A stretch of DNA of 64,000 bases from Dyadobacter bucti (GTDB taxonomy: Bacteria; Bacteroidota; Bacteroidia; Cytophagales; Spirosomataceae), in the NCBI RefSeq assembly GCF_005869225.1, contig NZ_SWFP01000003.1:310001-374000 (forward strand), in the 5' to 3' direction. Below the pieces are notes generated by a model that was not told the origin of the DNA, did no database searches, and was given only the letters and a program-made list of their open reading frames with translations. A program made the position numbers and the translations under genes. How positions within the stretch are numbered: the first letter of the stretch is position 1; each line of letters opens with the position of its first letter. Shown here piece after piece: positions 17,530-26,888 of this stretch.

Positions 17530-19926
17530 TTAAAATTTGTAAGCCAGGCTAAGACGGTAATTTCTTGGGGCTTCTGCCTGCCAGTAGTAGGATGTGATCG
17601 GAGCTCCGCCGGTGGTAGTAAAATCGTACGTGCCACCGCTGTACAAATATTTGTCCAGGATGTTAAATACATTGAGTGTCAGGCGGATTTTGTCTTTTTC
17701 CCAGAATACACCACCATCCAGTTTGAAGTAATTTGGAAGGTTATAAGTGTCGTCTGTATCGCTCCATGTTGAGGTAGCGCGATCGCCGAGGTAGGTGAAG
17801 CCGCCAGAAATTCCCGTGCCTTTCAGCGCACCATGCTGGGCTTTGTAGCTCAGCCATCCGTTCGCAGTATGTTTCGCAAATCCGGGGATCGGGTCACCAA
17901 CCTTCGCCACGGTAACGCCCTCGGTCACTTTGGTCACTTCGGATTTCGTATATGCATAGTTGGCGGTCAGGTTTAATCCCGGCAAAATAGAACCGCGTAC
18001 ATCGAATTCCACCCCTTGTGCTCTTTTTTGGCCCAATTCTACACTGAATCCGGAGTTTGGACGGCTCGGATCACCTGTAAGCTCGTTGTTTTTCAGGATG
18101 CGGTAAAATGAAAGGGTTGTGTTCCAGCGACCATCGTTCCAGTCTCTTTTAAATCCAAACTCAGTATTATTTCCTGTGACAGGCTGTACTTTTTTGCCAC
18201 TGCTCAGGCGCCCCGATTGCGGCAGGAATGCCTGGTCATACAAGGCGTACACGGAGGTATTTTTATCAATAGACACGCTCAGTCCGAGACGAGGAGTGAA
18301 GTGGTCTGCTTTGTCGGGCGCCCCGCCCCATTGTGCCTGGCTTAAATGAGTATAACGTCCGGCGATCGTCAGCCTGATCTTGTTGTCTAAAAATCCAAGC
18401 TCGTCCTGCAGGTAAAGGCCTGTATATTTCTGGTCCATCAAACCGCCCGCACTGACGGCCCGCGCTTCCAGGTCCAGTGTGCGGTCAAAGGCGGGGTAGC
18501 CATTGGCAGGAATTCCGTAGACTGGGCTTTTCGGATTAAAAAGACCACCCAGTGTATCAAGTGCATGTGACTGTCCCCAGTCGGCAAAATATTCCTTTGT
18601 ACCAACATCTATACCTCCCAGCAGGCGATGCACCACGCCTCCGGTAGTGACTTTACCGTTAACAAATACCTGGCCGAGCGTCATCTCACTCTTTGCGTCC
18701 CATAAGCCTACGCCGCGCAGCATGGTCCCGTCGGAATTGATCATCGCAGGCCACGCACTGCTTCCTGCCATATTGTAGTGCAGGTAGGCGACCTGCGCGG
18801 TCACTTTCCAGTCGTCATTGATCTGGTGCTGTAAATTAACAAAAAGACTGTTGTCCTTAATCTTTGTGGGAGCAAGGCCCGGAGCCATCAAGGTGAAATC
18901 CCTGGGCAAAGTCGCATACCCTTCGGGAGAGAAAACATAAAACGACCCTACATTCGACATCTTAGCATATTGCAGCGCGTATTCCGCGGTCAGTTTTGTT
19001 TTCTCATCAATCTGATAAGTGATGACAGGAGCTATGCTATACCGGTTGTTGTATTCAAAAGGGCGGAAAGATCCTTTGTTCTGGCCGGCAAGGTTCAGGC
19101 GATACAGGAACTTGCCATCTTTGGATAGTTTTCCATCAAGATCCAGGGTTGTGCGGTAAAAATCGAAGCTGCCCATCGTGAACGAAGCTTCACCCTTTGT
19201 TTCGCCGGTAGGCTTCTTGGTAACCACATTGTAAAGCCCGCTTGGGTCACCGTTTGCAAGCATAAAACCAGCCGGACCTTTAACGAACTCGATGTTTTCT
19301 ACAAAGCTCATATCTTCGGTCAATGGTCCCCAGAAAGAGTTTACAACATTAAAACCATTTCTGAATGCCTGGATTTGCGAGCCGCGCATGCTGATGTTCG
19401 CATACATATCGCCCCAGTGTTCGAAACGGGTGGCGCCACTTACATTGCGTATCAAACCATCGCTCATACTGATGATTTGCTGATCGGACAATACTTTGGA
19501 CGTTACCACCTGCACATTCTGAGGGGTTTCAAGAATGGGCGTCATCAATTTGAGGCTTGACGAAAGTTGTTCGTTGTTGTAAAGATTCCCGCCTTTCACA
19601 ATTACCTCCTGTAACTGGTTAGCGCTTTCCAGAAGGGTAAAAGTTAGCTCAATAGTTTCTCCTGCAATAACTTCAACCTGTTTTTCCTGCGTTTCGGATC
19701 CTACAAAGCTCATCAGAACCAAATGGGGCCCGGCTTTCACTTTATCAATGTTGAATCTTCCTTTGGCATCTGAAATGGCACCTTTCGAACTTCCCTTAAG
19801 GCCAATAGTTACCTGCTCGGCTGGCTGGCCGTCTGAACTGAATACCTGACCGGTAATCTTGCCGGTTTGTGCAAATAAAGCTGCGCAGGACAAGGTCCAT
19901 AGCGTTAGAGTATAAATTAATCTCAT
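17530..19926 (-). CDS. TonB-dependent receptor, siderophore type
   Basis: Outer-membrane receptor of 798 residues. A signal peptide (about 1-19) is followed by a carboxypeptidase-regulatory-like domain (about 23-105), then a plug whose TPQNVQVVTSKVL start is typical of ferric-siderophore receptors (FhuA/FoxA group). A 22-strand barrel ends in the aromatic C-terminus LSLAYKF. The plug segment NISMRGSQIQAFRNG and the GPAGFMLANGDPSG segment agree with the same group. Imports an iron chelate using TonB energy; the ligand is unknown. No siderophore biosynthesis or iron regulator gene is next to it. It converges on the gluconokinase gene across a shared terminator. Confidence 0.93.
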   Translation of the reverse strand: MRLIYTLTLWTLSCAALFAQTGKITGQVFSSDGQPAEQVTIGLKGSSKGAISDAKGRFNIDKVKAGPHLVLMSFVGSETQEKQVEVIAGETIELTFTLLESANQLQEVIVKGGNLYNNEQLSSSLKLMTPILETPQNVQVVTSKVLSDQQIISMSDGLIRNVSGATRFEHWGDMYANISMRGSQIQAFRNGFNVVNSFWGPLTEDMSFVENIEFVKGPAGFMLANGDPSGLYNVVTKKPTGETKGEASFTMGSFDFYRTTLDLDGKLSKDGKFLYRLNLAGQNKGSFRPFEYNNRYSIAPVITYQIDEKTKLTAEYALQYAKMSNVGSFYVFSPEGYATLPRDFTLMAPGLAPTKIKDNSLFVNLQHQINDDWKVTAQVAYLHYNMAGSSAWPAMINSDGTMLRGVGLWDAKSEMTLGQVFVNGKVTTGGVVHRLLGGIDVGTKEYFADWGQSHALDTLGGLFNPKSPVYGIPANGYPAFDRTLDLEARAVSAGGLMDQKYTGLYLQDELGFLDNKIRLTIAGRYTHLSQAQWGGAPDKADHFTPRLGLSVSIDKNTSVYALYDQAFLPQSGRLSSGKKVQPVTGNNTEFGFKRDWNDGRWNTTLSFYRILKNNELTGDPSRPNSGFSVELGQKRAQGVEFDVRGSILPGLNLTANYAYTKSEVTKVTEGVTVAKVGDPIPGFAKHTANGWLSYKAQHGALKGTGISGGFTYLGDRATSTWSDTDDTYNLPNYFKLDGGVFWEKDKIRLTLNVFNILDKYLYSGGTYDFTTTGGAPITSYYWQAEAPRNYRLSLAYKF

Positions 19927-20053
19927 ATTATTTAAACTTGGTCTAAATTGTAAAACAAATATTCACCTGTGAAATTTGTGATACAAGTTTTTATTTAGAT
20001 TTATTTCAAATAATAAAGATCGGGGAGAGAGATTTTACGATAACGGCATCAAT

Positions 20054-20090
20054 AAAAAACCAGGATTGCTGGCAGCGACCCTGGTTTTTT
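20054..20090 (-). terminator. Intrinsic terminator after the cytochrome c gene
   Basis: AAAAAACCAGG (20054-20064) pairs with CCTGGTTTTTT (20080-20090), 15-base loop. On the minus strand it ends in a T run, 20 bases after the cytochrome gene stop. Confidence 0.82.
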
Positions 20091-20110
20091 ACCCTTCGGC
20101 AATACAGTTA

Positions 20111-20518
20111 CTATTCTTCTTTTACTGCATCTACGACCTTTTCCGTAATGATTTTTTTATCGGACGAGTTGCCCCACGAATTCATGATATAGTTCATAAC
20201 GTCTGCTATTTCATCATTACCTAAACCCGGGTTTGGCATCATGTTGTCATATTCAACGCCATTAACCTTGATTTTTCCCGCCAGGCCAAACTTGATGGCC
20301 TTGATGGCATTCTCGGGTGTCTGCATCAGATAATCCGATTTCGCCAGGGGAGGAAAAGTGGCGGTGACGCCTTCGCCGGTACCCATGTGGCAGGTGATAC
20401 AGTTTTCGGAATAAACCATTTTTCCTCTTTCGATGCTCTTGGCCAGTTCATCATTCTGGCTCGGGAATATGGCACAACAGAATATAGCCAGAGAAGAAAA
20501 TGTCAGAAGTAGTTTCAT
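20111..20518 (-). CDS. Small exported c-type cytochrome
   Basis: A 135-residue protein with an N-terminal signal sequence (about 1-20) and one heme-binding motif CITCH (Cys40, Cys43, His44). A distal methionine ligand is likely in the NMMPNPG segment near residue 93, as in cytochrome c class I. It would act in the periplasm in electron transfer. The gene begins 27 bases after the stop of the GH92 gene on the same strand, suggesting cotranscription, and ends before a strong terminator. Partner enzyme unknown. Confidence 0.9.
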   Translation of the reverse strand: MKLLLTFSSLAIFCCAIFPSQNDELAKSIERGKMVYSENCITCHMGTGEGVTATFPPLAKSDYLMQTPENAIKAIKFGLAGKIKVNGVEYDNMMPNPGLGNDEIADVMNYIMNSWGNSSDKKIITEKVVDAVKEE

Positions 20519-20545
20519 AGGTTGTTAATTGTGTTGGCGATAGCC

Positions 20546-22825
20546 TTACTTCGTTAGCGAAAATGGCGCTGCTTCCGGCTTGGTCCCCCAGGTTTTGGAA
20601 GGTTGTCCGCCAAGATTGAACTGAACTGTTCCGCCTTTCTGAATGTCAGCATGTTCAAGATAGGTATTGCCGTAGGGCTTACCGTTAAGCGTAGCACCCT
20701 GGATGTACATATTCGTATCGCTGGAAGCCGGTGCCTGAATTGTGAATTTCTTCCCATTTTCCATTGTAAGTGTTGCTTTTTTGAAAAGCGGCGATCCGAT
20801 CACATATTGGGTTGTCCCGGGTGTTACGGGATAAAAACCGAGGGATGAGAATACATACCAGGCAGATGTCTGACCATTGTCTTCATCTCCGCAATACCCG
20901 TCGGGAGTAGGCTGATACAGTTTTTTCATCACCTCGCGCGACCAGTATTGTGCCTTGGAAGGCGCTCCTGCGTAATTATACAGGTAAATCATGTGCTGGA
21001 TCGGCTGGTTTCCGTGCGCATAATTGCCCATGTTCATAATCTGCATCTCGCGGATTTCGTGGATGGGGAAACCATAGTAGCTGTCATCGAAAATTGGAGG
21101 AAGTGTAAATACGGTATCCAGCTTCTGAACAAAAGCCTCCCTTCCGCCTACCAGGCCGATCAAACCTTTTACATCCTGAAACACCGACCAGGTGTAGTGA
21201 ATGCTGTTACCTTCGGTGAATGCGTCGCCCCATTTGAAAGGATTAAATGGTTTCTGAAACTGGCCGTCTTTGTTTTTTCCACGCATCCATTTGGTCTCCG
21301 GATCGAAGATATTCCTGTAATTCTGGCTTCTTTTCAGGTACAGATCAACTTCCGTCTGCGGCTTTTTCAGTTCTTTGGCCAATTGGGAAATACAAAAATC
21401 CGCATAGGCGTATTCCAGCGTACGGGCAGCATTTTCATTCACTTTCACATCGTAAGGAACATACCCTAGCTCATTGTAATATTCATGACCAAAACGGCCG
21501 ACAGAACTTACAGGGCCCGCATTTTCTGTATTTTTGATGATAGCCTCATATAGCTTGTTGATATCATATCCTCTGATCCCTTTAACATAAGAGTCTGCAA
21601 TGAGCGAAGCCGAGTTAGAACCTATCATACAGTCGCGGTGCCCGGGACTGGCCCATTCAGGCAAAAAACCGCTTTCGTCGTATGCGTTGGCAAGCCCCTC
21701 CATGATATGCGCATTCAGGGTAGGGTACATCAAAGTAAAGAATGGAAAAACCGCTCGGAATGTATCCCAGAAGCCGTTATCCGTGAACATATACCCTGGC
21801 CGCACTTCGCCATTGTAGGGACTGTAGTGGACGATTTTATTCGCTTTGTCAAACTCATAAAACTTTCTAGGAAACAAAAGAACACGGTAAAGGCAGGAGT
21901 AGAATGTACGGATCTGATCGATATTGTCCCCTTCAACCTGAATGCGTGATAATTCCTGGTTCCAGGCTGTTCTCCCTTTTTTCAGAGTTGTATCAAAATT
22001 ATCATTGCCAACCTCACGTTGCAGATTCAGTTCTGCCTGTTCAGGGCTGATAAAAGATGATGCCACTTTCAGGCCAACTTGGTCGCCTCTTTTTGTTTTA
22101 AAACCGACTACTGCTCCTACGTGGTTTGCTTTGAGTTCCAGCGTATCTTTTGCGAGTTGCTTGCCGCGAAATGCAGATGAAAACGTGAATGCCTTATCAA
22201 ATACCAGCACAAAATAGTTTTTGAAATTAGCCGGTACGCCGCCGCTGTTTTTGGTAGTGTAACCAATGATCTTGCGCTCGGAAGGAATGATCTTCACATA
22301 AGATCCTTTGTCAAAAGCATCCAGCAACACATACGCACTGTCGGCTTTCGGGAATGTAAAACGGAATTGTGCGGCCCGTTCGGTAGGGGCGATTTCGGTT
22401 GTCACATCATAATCTGCGAGGTACACTTTGTAATAATGTGGCTTTGCAACTTCGGCTTTGTGTGAAAACCAGCTTGCGCGGCTGTCTTCATCAATTTTCA
22501 GTTTTCCGGTGATCGGTAAAATCGAAAACTGGCCGTAATCATTGATCCACGGACTTGGCTGGTGGGTCTGCTTGAATCCCCTGATCTTTTCGGCATCGTA
22601 CATATAGGCCCAGCCGTCGCCCATTTTGCCGGTTTGCGGCATCCAGAAATTCATTGCCCATGGCAGTGCAATGGCAGGATAAGTATTACCCGACGAAAGA
22701 CTGAACTTTGATTGCGTACCCATAAGCGGATTGACCATATCCACCAGATTTTTTTGTGAGGGAGACTGGGCTAGCAGGGAAGTTCCTGCAAACAATATCA
22801 GGAGGGAATGGATAATTTTTTTCAT
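20546..22825 (-). CDS. GH92 family glycoside hydrolase, probable alpha-mannosidase
   Basis: A 759-residue exported protein. The ATG at 22825 gives a clean signal peptide (MKKIIHSLLILFAGTSLLAQ); an upstream start would add 15 residues. GH92 hallmarks are visible in both halves: GDGWAYMYDAEKIRGF and QTHQPSPWINDYG near the N-terminus, the catalytic-glutamate segment GFLPEWASPGHRD, and the GYCGDEDNGQTSAWYVFSSL segment near the C-terminus, which carries catalytic-base carboxylates and the calcium-dependent site. GH92 enzymes remove terminal alpha-mannose, typically 1,2-linked, from N-glycans. It probably acts in the periplasm or on the surface. A cytochrome c gene follows after 27 bases. Confidence 0.93.
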   Translation of the reverse strand: MKKIIHSLLILFAGTSLLAQSPSQKNLVDMVNPLMGTQSKFSLSSGNTYPAIALPWAMNFWMPQTGKMGDGWAYMYDAEKIRGFKQTHQPSPWINDYGQFSILPITGKLKIDEDSRASWFSHKAEVAKPHYYKVYLADYDVTTEIAPTERAAQFRFTFPKADSAYVLLDAFDKGSYVKIIPSERKIIGYTTKNSGGVPANFKNYFVLVFDKAFTFSSAFRGKQLAKDTLELKANHVGAVVGFKTKRGDQVGLKVASSFISPEQAELNLQREVGNDNFDTTLKKGRTAWNQELSRIQVEGDNIDQIRTFYSCLYRVLLFPRKFYEFDKANKIVHYSPYNGEVRPGYMFTDNGFWDTFRAVFPFFTLMYPTLNAHIMEGLANAYDESGFLPEWASPGHRDCMIGSNSASLIADSYVKGIRGYDINKLYEAIIKNTENAGPVSSVGRFGHEYYNELGYVPYDVKVNENAARTLEYAYADFCISQLAKELKKPQTEVDLYLKRSQNYRNIFDPETKWMRGKNKDGQFQKPFNPFKWGDAFTEGNSIHYTWSVFQDVKGLIGLVGGREAFVQKLDTVFTLPPIFDDSYYGFPIHEIREMQIMNMGNYAHGNQPIQHMIYLYNYAGAPSKAQYWSREVMKKLYQPTPDGYCGDEDNGQTSAWYVFSSLGFYPVTPGTTQYVIGSPLFKKATLTMENGKKFTIQAPASSDTNMYIQGATLNGKPYGNTYLEHADIQKGGTVQFNLGGQPSKTWGTKPEAAPFSLTK

Positions 22826-23031
22826 ACGGAAAATGATGTGGACAGCTTTAAAAGTGTGATGATAAAACAAAAGTAATGGAAGCCCGATTAACTAAAAGTA
22901 AACCGGCAAAAGTTTTGGCCGGAAGAACTGAACCTGACATTTTGTACGGGCATAGTTCTTTACACCGTTAAAATAATAAGGTTGAAAGCCCGTGTAAAAT
23001 AATAATAAGTTACGAATTGATATAAATCACA

Positions 23032-24435
23032 ATGACTGAACACTTGAACCGCCTAACCCCCCGTCAGATTGTTTTCGAACTTGATCAATACATCATCGGA
23101 CAAAATGACGCGAAACGTAATGTTGCCATTGCTTTGAGAAACCGGTGGAGGCGTATGAATAGCCCTGAGGACATTCAGAGAGAGATTATCCCGAACAATA
23201 TTCTGATGATCGGGGCAACTGGAGTAGGTAAAACCGAAATTGCCCGCCGCCTCGCAAAAATTGCCGACGCACCGTTCGTGAAAGTCGAAGCATCCAAATT
23301 TACAGAAGTCGGATATGTAGGGCGCGACGTGGAAAGTATGGTCCGCGACTTGGTGGAACAGGCCGTGGCGATGGTAAAAACGCAAAAAAAAGAAGAAGTA
23401 AAGATCAAGGCTGAGCAAGCCGTGGAAGATATAATCCTGGATGCACTGATTCCTCCCGTTCACGGTGCGCCTGTCCAAAAACAAAGGACAGACAATGGAA
23501 CCGAAGATTCGGACGCCATTCCGGAAGATGATGGCGAGCTGAACCAGCGTACCCGTGAGCGTTTTCGTGAAAAAATAAGAAATGGAGAACTGGATTCCCG
23601 GAAGATCGAAATTGAAATCCAGCAGAACCAGATGCCTAATGTAGGGATGATAGGGGGCGCGATGGATGATGTTTCGATGATGAACATCCAGGAGATGATC
23701 GGGAATATGATGCCGAGGCGCGGTAAAAAACGCAAGGTGACAGTGGGTGAGGCAAAGAAGATCCTGCTGGACGAGGAGGCATCCAAGCTGATCGATATGG
23801 ATGAGGTGAAAATGGAAGCGATCCAGAAAGCAGAAAACCTGGGGATCATTTTTATAGACGAAATTGATAAGGTTGCTTCCAGCAGATCGGGCGGCGGAGG
23901 CGGGCCGGACGTAAGCCGGGAAGGCGTGCAGCGTGACTTGCTGCCGATTGTAGAAGGCAGCGCGGTGAATACCAAACACGGGGTGATCCAGACGGACCAT
24001 ATACTTTTTGTAGCTGCCGGCGCTTTCCACGTTGCAAAGCCTTCTGATCTGATTCCCGAATTACAAGGACGTTTCCCGATTCGCGTTGAATTGAACAGTC
24101 TGACCGAATCGGACTTTTACCAAATCCTGAAAACACCAAAGAATGCGCTTACCAAGCAATACATTGCGATGATGGATTCGGAAGGAGTGGAGCTGGAATT
24201 TGAAGACGGCGCTCTTCAGGAAATTGCAAGAATTGCTTTTGAAGTTAACAGCGAAGTAGAAAACATTGGTGCGCGACGCCTGCAGACAGTCATGAGTTTG
24301 CTGCTCAATGATTTTATGTTTGATATCCCCGACATGATCGGCCCGGATTCACACATTGTAGTTACAGCCGATATGGTCAGCGAAAAACTGTCCGTATTGG
24401 TTAAAAACAGGGATTTGAGTCAGTATATTTTGTAG
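23032..24435 (+). CDS. hslU: ATP-dependent protease ATPase subunit HslU
   Basis: AAA+ unfoldase that feeds substrates to the HslV peptidase; cytoplasmic. It is 467 residues. Walker A is IGATGVGKTEIAR near residues 61-73, Walker B is IIFIDEIDKVA, and the intermediate I domain (about 110-240) is acidic and glutamine-rich with LNQRTRERFREKIRNGELDS-like helices. The C-terminal SQYIL matches the tail that inserts into HslV to activate it. hslV is not adjacent here, unlike in many proteobacteria. An imperfect purine-pyrimidine hairpin follows the stop. Confidence 0.96.
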   Translation: MTEHLNRLTPRQIVFELDQYIIGQNDAKRNVAIALRNRWRRMNSPEDIQREIIPNNILMIGATGVGKTEIARRLAKIADAPFVKVEASKFTEVGYVGRDVESMVRDLVEQAVAMVKTQKKEEVKIKAEQAVEDIILDALIPPVHGAPVQKQRTDNGTEDSDAIPEDDGELNQRTRERFREKIRNGELDSRKIEIEIQQNQMPNVGMIGGAMDDVSMMNIQEMIGNMMPRRGKKRKVTVGEAKKILLDEEASKLIDMDEVKMEAIQKAENLGIIFIDEIDKVASSRSGGGGGPDVSREGVQRDLLPIVEGSAVNTKHGVIQTDHILFVAAGAFHVAKPSDLIPELQGRFPIRVELNSLTESDFYQILKTPKNALTKQYIAMMDSEGVELEFEDGALQEIARIAFEVNSEVENIGARRLQTVMSLLLNDFMFDIPDMIGPDSHIVVTADMVSEKLSVLVKNRDLSQYIL

Positions 24436-24436
24436 A

Positions 24437-24531
24437 GGGAGAAAGGAGGAGGGAGGAAAGGGATGAAGGGGGACAACTGCGGAATTCCTTTCTGCCCCTT
24501 TCCTCCCATTTCTCCATTCTCCCTTTTATTT
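24437..24531 (+). terminator. Purine-rich/pyrimidine-rich hairpin after hslU
   Basis: A purine arm (24437-24462, GGGAGAAAGGAGG...) and a pyrimidine arm (24495-24523, CCCCTTTCCTCCC...) form a long imperfect stem followed by TTTTATTTTTC. It probably terminates hslU. The purine arm resembles tracts at 25219-25243 and 28969-29006. Confidence 0.6.
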
Positions 24532-24532
24532 T

Positions 24533-24963
24533 TCAAACTTTCGTCGCTGCCGGCGGGTAGTTATTTACAAAATCGGAAGGGGAAACTATCTGTATGGAAC
24601 GAAACGGTTGAAGGACCAGAAGGTCGAAATCTCCGGAAATGATACAGGAGGCATTGTACGTTAAAGCCAATTCCAGGATCATATTGTCTTTTTGATCCCG
24701 GCAATCACTTACAGAAATTACTGGGTTAAAAGAACAGAATTGTTTTTTACTCGTTGTATTGCTTTTAATCTCTGGTTTGCCGTCAGATATTTATCAAGCT
24801 TTTTTCGATGAAGTACCTCTGTGTATTCATCCAGAATCTGTTCGCTAATGGCAATGATTCCCAATGCAATTGCCTTGTCAAAAGCTTGTGCACTAATCGA
24901 ATTCTCAATGAGATTGGCACTAACAAATGTATTGGTGTCAATGACAAAGAACGGCTTACTTAT
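24533..24963 (-). pseudogene. PIN-domain toxin, frameshifted and without a normal start codon
   Basis: Reading the minus strand from 24963 gives a PIN-domain start (KPFFVIDTNTFVSANLIENS, with the first catalytic Asp) that runs to a stop at 24718-24720 after about 82 codons. The rest of the domain is in another frame: ISVSDCRDQKDNMILELAL, with the conserved CRDxKDN acidic cluster, then ISGDFDLLVL, ending at a stop at 24533-24535. A single frameshift near 24720-24750 would account for this. The expected start, overlapping the antitoxin stop, reads ATA (24961-24963) where ATG would be normal. Both lesions point to an inactive toxin, an RNase in this family, that was paired with the upstream antitoxin. 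Confidence 0.8.
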
Positions 24964-25183
24964 CTTTTAAAATTTCGTCCAGCTCGTCTTGGGTAAGTCC
25001 TTTTTGGGCAACGTCATTTCTCAATGTCTTAAGGAAATCGAGATATTCGCCGGCCGGATCTTTTAAGAACTCCTGCGCCAGGGAAACATTTATTTTGTTT
25101 CCAATTTCCTTTCTTTTCTTTTCAGAAGCGATTCTCCATGCCTTTGCAAGGTTGTCATCCACTTCAATCACAATTCTATCCAT
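24956..25183 (-). CDS. Antitoxin-like protein of a decayed PIN toxin-antitoxin pair
   Basis: A 75-residue charged protein (MDRIVIEVDDNLAKAWRIAS at the N-terminus, resembling small ribbon-helix-helix or AbrB-type antitoxins, and a helical acidic C-terminus suited to binding a toxin). It lies directly upstream of the PIN toxin remnant with an 8-base overlap, the classical arrangement. A perfect 9-bp inverted repeat sits just before the start codon and is a likely autoregulatory operator. The antitoxin frame itself is intact. Family assignment is by context rather than by a clear domain match. Confidence 0.75.
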   Translation of the reverse strand: MDRIVIEVDDNLAKAWRIASEKKRKEIGNKINVSLAQEFLKDPAGEYLDFLKTLRNDVAQKGLTQDELDEILKDK

Positions 25184-25187
25184 GTTA

Positions 25188-25212
25188 TAACTTGATAGGT
25201 TTGATCAAGTTA
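25188..25212. promoter_or_regulatory. Inverted repeat operator of the antitoxin gene
   Basis: TAACTTGAT (25188-25196) and ATCAAGTTA (25204-25212) are perfect inverted repeats separated by 7 bases. The repeat lies 4 bases upstream of the antitoxin ATG, where antitoxins commonly bind to repress their own operon. Confidence 0.6.
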
Positions 25213-25246
25213 ATAAAAAGGAGGGAGGGATGAAAAAGGAGGAGCC

Positions 25247-26338
25247 TTATTCAAAAAACAACCACTCCAAAGCCAGTGGGAATTCTCTGCTCCAGTATTT
25301 TTCACTGTGCTCGCCTTGGGGATCAATGGATGTGTTGATTTTGACGCGGCTGTAACCGAAGCCTTGATTTTTAAGTGTTTCCTGGAATTTGGTGAAATTA
25401 GGCAGCATATTGGCTCCTTCTTTTCCGCCGGCATACAAATAAATGCGCGTTTCAAAGGGCTCGAAAAAATGTATCGCATCAAAATACACGCGCTGTGAAA
25501 TCCAGAGGGAAGGAGAAAATATCATCAGCCTGCCAAATATGTGCGGGAACATCAGCGCAGCATAGATACTGAGCAGCCCACCTACCGAGCTTCCGCCCAT
25601 TCCCGTGTTCAGACGGTCGGGTTTGGTCCTGTATTTTGCATCGACAACGGGTTTAAGGGTTTCTATCACAAATTTTAAAAACAGAGAACCGAGTCCTTTG
25701 CCCAAGCGAGGATTATCATAAGGTGAAAATTCCTGAATACGCTCTTCATCACCATGGTCAATGGCGACGATGATTACATCCGCTTTGTCCTCGGCCGCAA
25801 GTTTGGTCAGGCTTTTGTCTATTTGCCAGTTGCCATACGGAGACCCGTCTCCAAAAAGGTTCTGGGCATCGGTCATATAAAGGACAGGGTAGCGTACTTC
25901 CGGGTTTTCGTAATAGCCGTGGGGCAGCAGTACATGAACGCGGCGTTTCTTATTGAGCTGCGGAATTTCAAATGTTTCGGAAAGTACTTCTATAATCGGC
26001 AGCAGACTTTCTTTTTTTGACTTATCTGTCTGCCAACGTGTTACGAAATCTTCAATAACACCTTCCGTCTGGGTAATAGTCCGGTTGGCATAAGGTTGCC
26101 CGAAACGGTCCAGCTCGACCTGGTTCCAGCCGCCGCGGGTGTATTTATATTCCAGTGGAACCGGGAGTTCCATGTCCTCGGGGAACTGAAACCTGTAATG
26201 TCCGGGAGCAACCAATGTCATCCGGAACTCTTCCAGATCGGGAAGCCATTTGCAAAAATTCCCCGTAATGTAAACCGGTCTGTTATCGAAAGGAGGTGTC
26301 TCTAACTCGATGGTTAGAACTTCTAAATCTATTTGCAT
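25247..26338 (-). CDS. Alpha/beta hydrolase, esterase-D type, with N-terminal carbohydrate-binding-like domain
   Basis: A 363-residue protein without a signal peptide. The first about 105 residues (RPVYITGNFCKWLPD ... EYKYTRGGWNQVE) resemble a CBM20/CBM48-like E-set domain. The rest is an enterochelin-esterase-like alpha/beta hydrolase with RVHVLLPHGYYENPEVRYPV, an oxyanion region and the nucleophile elbow GGSSVGG. The final part contains the catalytic His in PQGEHSEKYW. Related enzymes cleave ferric-siderophore esters or acyl esters; the substrate is unknown. Start chosen at ATG 26338; a GTG four codons upstream is possible. It follows folA by 41 bases on the same strand. Confidence 0.85.
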   Translation of the reverse strand: MQIDLEVLTIELETPPFDNRPVYITGNFCKWLPDLEEFRMTLVAPGHYRFQFPEDMELPVPLEYKYTRGGWNQVELDRFGQPYANRTITQTEGVIEDFVTRWQTDKSKKESLLPIIEVLSETFEIPQLNKKRRVHVLLPHGYYENPEVRYPVLYMTDAQNLFGDGSPYGNWQIDKSLTKLAAEDKADVIIVAIDHGDEERIQEFSPYDNPRLGKGLGSLFLKFVIETLKPVVDAKYRTKPDRLNTGMGGSSVGGLLSIYAALMFPHIFGRLMIFSPSLWISQRVYFDAIHFFEPFETRIYLYAGGKEGANMLPNFTKFQETLKNQGFGYSRVKINTSIDPQGEHSEKYWSREFPLALEWLFFE

Positions 26339-26379
26339 ACGTTGAGTCACTAAGGGTTACGTAGTGACAAAATTACTTA

Positions 26380-26877
26380 TTAATTTTTTTGTTTAATATA
26401 GTCCACAAAAGCAAATGCGTATTTGTGCCTGTCATCAGCCTCACGAACAGAGCGTTCCGTCTCAATCCATTGTGACGGATCTTTGATCTCAAAATAAGTG
26501 TCGCCGGGCATAAAGGTATGGATTTCTGTGATGTACAAACGGTCTGAGACGGATTGTGCCTGTCTGTACAGCTCTCCGCCACCTATGATATATGCCTCTT
26601 GTGCATCGAGTTCACGTGCTTTTGAAATTGCCTCCTGTAAAGAATTTACTACGATTGCTTCATCCAACTTGTATTCGGGATTGCGCGTAACTACTATCGA
26701 AGTTCTTCCGGGTAAAGGCTTGCCTATGGACTCGTATGTTTTTCGTCCCATAATGATGGGTTTGCCCATCGTTAACTGTTTGAAACGCTTCATATCATCT
26801 GGAAGTCTCCAAAGGAGCTGATTGTCTTTGCCGATCACCCCGTTTTCGGTAACCGCTACTATAATTGAAATTAACAT
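26380..26877 (-). CDS. folA: Dihydrofolate reductase
   Basis: NADPH-dependent enzyme that regenerates tetrahydrofolate for one-carbon metabolism, in the cytoplasm; target of trimethoprim. The 165 residues are normal. The start MLISIIVAVTENGVIGKDNQ, the substrate-binding LLWRLPDDMKRFK, and the cofactor-binding segments IIMGRKTYESIGKPLPGRT and IIGGGELYRQA are all present. It is 11 bases downstream of fmt, so the two are likely cotranscribed; pairing makes sense because Fmt uses formyl-tetrahydrofolate. Confidence 0.96.
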   Translation of the reverse strand: MLISIIVAVTENGVIGKDNQLLWRLPDDMKRFKQLTMGKPIIMGRKTYESIGKPLPGRTSIVVTRNPEYKLDEAIVVNSLQEAISKARELDAQEAYIIGGGELYRQAQSVSDRLYITEIHTFMPGDTYFEIKDPSQWIETERSVREADDRHKYAFAFVDYIKQKN

Positions 26878-26888
26878 CTGATGCGGTT

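Noticed and set aside
23053..24030. Long open frame of 325 residues on the minus strand inside hslU
   Set aside because: It is antisense to a conserved gene and its protein is histidine- and phenylalanine-rich in the way antisense shadows are; no domain or start context supports it.
23032..24435. hslU without hslV as evidence of gene loss
   Set aside because: The two genes are often apart in Bacteroidota and hslV may lie outside the window.
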